From the NCBI GenBank assembly GCA_025464995.1, contig JAODMO010000039.1, positions 1-64,000 of the forward strand: a stretch of DNA of 64,000 nt. The letters run 5' to 3'. The notes beneath the pieces are model-generated. The model saw only the letters and a list, made by a program, of their open reading frames with translations, had not been told where the DNA came from and made no database searches. A program made the translations under genes and the position numbers. Positions within the stretch are counted from its first letter, which is position 1, and every line of letters begins with the position of its first letter. Shown piece after piece: positions 62,720 to 64,000 of the stretch. Source of the DNA: Microbacteriaceae bacterium (GTDB lineage Bacteria > Actinomycetota > Actinomycetes > Actinomycetales > Microbacteriaceae).

Positions 62720-63551
62720 GGCGGAGACGCTCGACGAACTGAACGCGCGAATTCTCGCGGAGTACGGGGCGGATGCCGCGATCGTCTCCACGACGGTGGT
62801 GACGACGGGCGGCCTGCAGGGCTTCTTCGCGCAGCGGCGGTTCCAGGCGACCGTCGAACTGCCCGACGGCACCCCGAACGACGCGCACTCCTTCGACCTC
62901 ACCGCCCGCGCCGGAATCGCCGCCTTGCTCGACGAGGCAGACCAGGCCGACACGCTCCAGCGCGTCGACCGGTCGAACTGGGCGGTCTCCACGTCGACCG
63001 TCGACTTCGCCGCCATCCTCGCCGACCTCACGCTCACGACGGCGCGGGACGCCCCGGCGCCGCGTGTGCCGACGGCTGTCGTGTCGCCGGTGCCGCTGCG
63101 CGGCGCGGGCGACCTCGTGGTCGTCATCGGGCTCGGCGACGACGCGCTCGCGGTGGCCCGCTCGATCGCGGCGTCGTCGGCGGCCTCCGCGGTGCGCATA
63201 GCCGGTGACATAGAGCGCCATTCGATCGCACGCATCGACGACCGCCGTGCGGCCATCGCGGCCCGTGCCGACGGGGTGCGCAACGGCCAGGGCGTCGTCG
63301 TGGCGTTCGGGCTTCCCCGCCGCGGTCCGACGTCGGAGGCGGCGACCGCGCTAGAGAACCTCCACCCCGACCAGGTGTGGGTCGCCGTCGACGCGGGCCG
63401 CAAGCACGAGGACACCGTGCGCTGGGTGCGCGCGATCACCGATATCGTGCCCGTGGACGCCGTCATGAGCTGGGCGCCGGAGGCGACATCCTCGCCACAC
63501 TCCGTGAGCCAGCTCGGCCTTCCCGTCGGGTGGCTCGAAGCCGGTTGGTAG
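62694..63551 (+). CDS. FlhF-like protein lacking GTPase motifs
   Basis: 285 residues from GTG 62694. The first 60 residues (RYQVEAETLDELNARILAEYGADAAIVSTTVV as about 5-36, then GGLQGFFAQRRFQATVEL) match the FlhF N-terminal domain. The C-terminal 150 residues keep the spacing of an SRP-type NG domain, including VVVIGLGDDALAVA where the P-loop should be and a closing LGLPVGWLEAGW. However, GKT, DTAG and TKxD are all missing. FlhF normally controls the site or number of flagella. This copy, in the proper flhA-flhF-csrA place, should not hydrolyse GTP. Calling it a degenerate FlhF is inference from motifs and order. Confidence 0.72.
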   Translation: MSPSRYQVEAETLDELNARILAEYGADAAIVSTTVVTTGGLQGFFAQRRFQATVELPDGTPNDAHSFDLTARAGIAALLDEADQADTLQRVDRSNWAVSTSTVDFAAILADLTLTTARDAPAPRVPTAVVSPVPLRGAGDLVVVIGLGDDALAVARSIAASSAASAVRIAGDIERHSIARIDDRRAAIAARADGVRNGQGVVVAFGLPRRGPTSEAATALENLHPDQVWVAVDAGRKHEDTVRWVRAITDIVPVDAVMSWAPEATSSPHSVSQLGLPVGWLEAGW

Positions 63552-63561
63552 GCTGAAGAGA
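63549..63561 (+). promoter_or_regulatory. Possible leaderless promoter of csrA
   Basis: TAGGCT (63549-63554) is followed by six bases and the csrA ATG at 63561, the same layout as the trxA promoter. The TAG is also the stop codon of the FlhF-like gene. GAAGAG touches the ATG directly, too close to act as a normal Shine-Dalgarno. Confidence 0.45.
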
Positions 63562-63857
63562 TGCTCGTTCTAACTCGCAAACCGGGAGAGCGCATTCTCA
63601 TCGGTGACAACATCGTCGTCACCATCCTCGACTCGCGGGGAGACGGCGTGCGCATCGGAATCGACGCGCCGCGCGGCATCTCGATCCAGCGCGAGGAAGT
63701 GTTGCGCGCGGTCGCCGACGCGAACCTCGCCGCCGCCGAAGCCCGGCCCGACGACGCCGAACGCATCAAGGCGGCGCTCGGAATCCTGCCGTCTGCGGGC
63801 ACTGCACCCGAGGCGCCCGCAGTCGCCGGCGCGTCAGAGGAGCCCGCCCAGACCTGA
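63561..63857 (+). CDS. csrA: Carbon storage regulator CsrA
   Basis: 98 residues. The first 60 (MLVLTRKPGERILIGDNIVV, then RIGIDAPRGISIQREEVLR) are a full CsrA domain with the RNA-contacting start L-V-L-T-R-K-x-G and the late V-x-R-x-E-hydrophobic region in the form IQREEV. A 35-residue Ala/Glu/Pro tail extends past the usual 61-75 residue end. CsrA dimers bind GGA in RNA hairpin loops and block or stabilise mRNAs; FliW, encoded at 36.2 kb, is its known antagonist in Gram-positives. It is the last flagellar gene and may have its own promoter. Confidence 0.94.
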   Translation: MLVLTRKPGERILIGDNIVVTILDSRGDGVRIGIDAPRGISIQREEVLRAVADANLAAAEARPDDAERIKAALGILPSAGTAPEAPAVAGASEEPAQT

Positions 63858-63890
63858 TGGGGAGGGCAGACGCGGTAGCCCCAGATATGG

Positions 63891-63910
63891 TGTCGGCATT
63901 TATGCCGACA
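63891..63910. promoter_or_regulatory. Perfect palindrome TGTCGGCAT-TT-ATGCCGACA
   Basis: A nine-base perfect inverted repeat with a two-base centre, in a 143-base stretch with no gene. The compact symmetry suggests a protein-binding operator, perhaps for a gene beyond the right edge. A more A/T-rich stretch (63911-63940) follows. Confidence 0.45.
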
Positions 63911-63963
63911 TTCGTGTACCCTATTCAACAAGCGCTTTAGTTCCCCCGGATTGATCGCTGACG

Positions 63964-63994
63964 AGGCCCGACGCCATTACCCGGCGTCGGGCCT
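63964..63994. terminator. Strong hairpin terminator at the right end
   Basis: AGGCCCGACGCC (63964-63975) pairs perfectly with GGCGTCGGGCCT (63983-63994) around a seven-base loop, followed by TCATCT. It probably ends the flagellar/csrA transcript, or marks a converging gene outside the window. Confidence 0.7.
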
Positions 63995-64000
63995 TCATCT

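Noticed and set aside
63858..64000. The right-end stem and palindrome considered as a tRNA or small RNA gene
   Set aside because: No cloverleaf or anticodon arm can be drawn; the structure is a simple hairpin plus a separate palindrome.

Overview
This GC-rich window, with many GTG starts and ATGA, GTGA and TGATG gene overlaps, looks like the chromosome of a flagellated actinobacterium. A member of the Microbacteriaceae is the best guess. The supporting signs are the DUF222/HNH endonuclease, the leaderless TANNNT promoters, a Gram-positive flagellar gene set without P/L-ring genes, and FliW plus CsrA. The family assignment is inference; no rRNA or other marker gene is present.

Layout. Positions 1-9.9 kb hold general genes: the end of an unknown gene, VanZ-like and GtrA membrane proteins, a DUF222/HNH endonuclease, an EamA transporter, a large secreted nuclease/5'-nucleotidase, RecQ helicase and a thioredoxin. 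Positions 10.3-34.4 kb are a surface polysaccharide locus. It encodes a nucleotidyltransferase, an O-antigen-ligase/polymerase-like protein, a Wzz-type chain-length protein with a dead kinase domain, a beta-helix protein, a Wzx-like flippase, two huge modular secreted proteins (beta-propeller, LamG, PKD), two glycosyltransferases, an oxidoreductase, an unrecognised enzyme-like protein, a CDP-alcohol phosphotransferase, a hexapeptide acyltransferase and the initiating polyprenyl-phosphate sugar transferase. A zinc metallopeptidase and a 79-residue protein follow.

Positions 36.2-63.9 kb are one contiguous flagellar locus. The leftward operon is flgN-flgK-flgL-fliW. Rightward are fliA (sigma28), fliC, fliD-fliS-orf103, flgB-flgC-fliE-fliF-fliG-fliH-fliI-fliJ-fliK-flgD-flgE, flbD-motA-motB, fliM-fliN-fliO-fliP-fliQ-fliR-flhB-flhA, an FlhF-like gene without GTPase motifs, and csrA. 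Five sites match sigma28 promoters (TAAC or TTAC, exactly 15 bases, then GCCGATAG or a close variant), upstream of flgN, fliC, flgB, flbD and fliM. The fliA product therefore probably drives most of the locus.

The most interesting layer is post-transcriptional. Transcripts from four of these promoters would begin with leaders holding GGA motifs in hairpin loops, and some have GGA at the ribosome-binding site as well. This is the arrangement bound by CsrA, and both CsrA and its antagonist FliW are encoded at the two ends of the locus. The window also shows two sequence motifs that recur in control regions: an ACCCCC-N5-GGGGGT palindrome in the polysaccharide region, and GATTYCGCGRAATC in both the polysaccharide and flagellar control regions.
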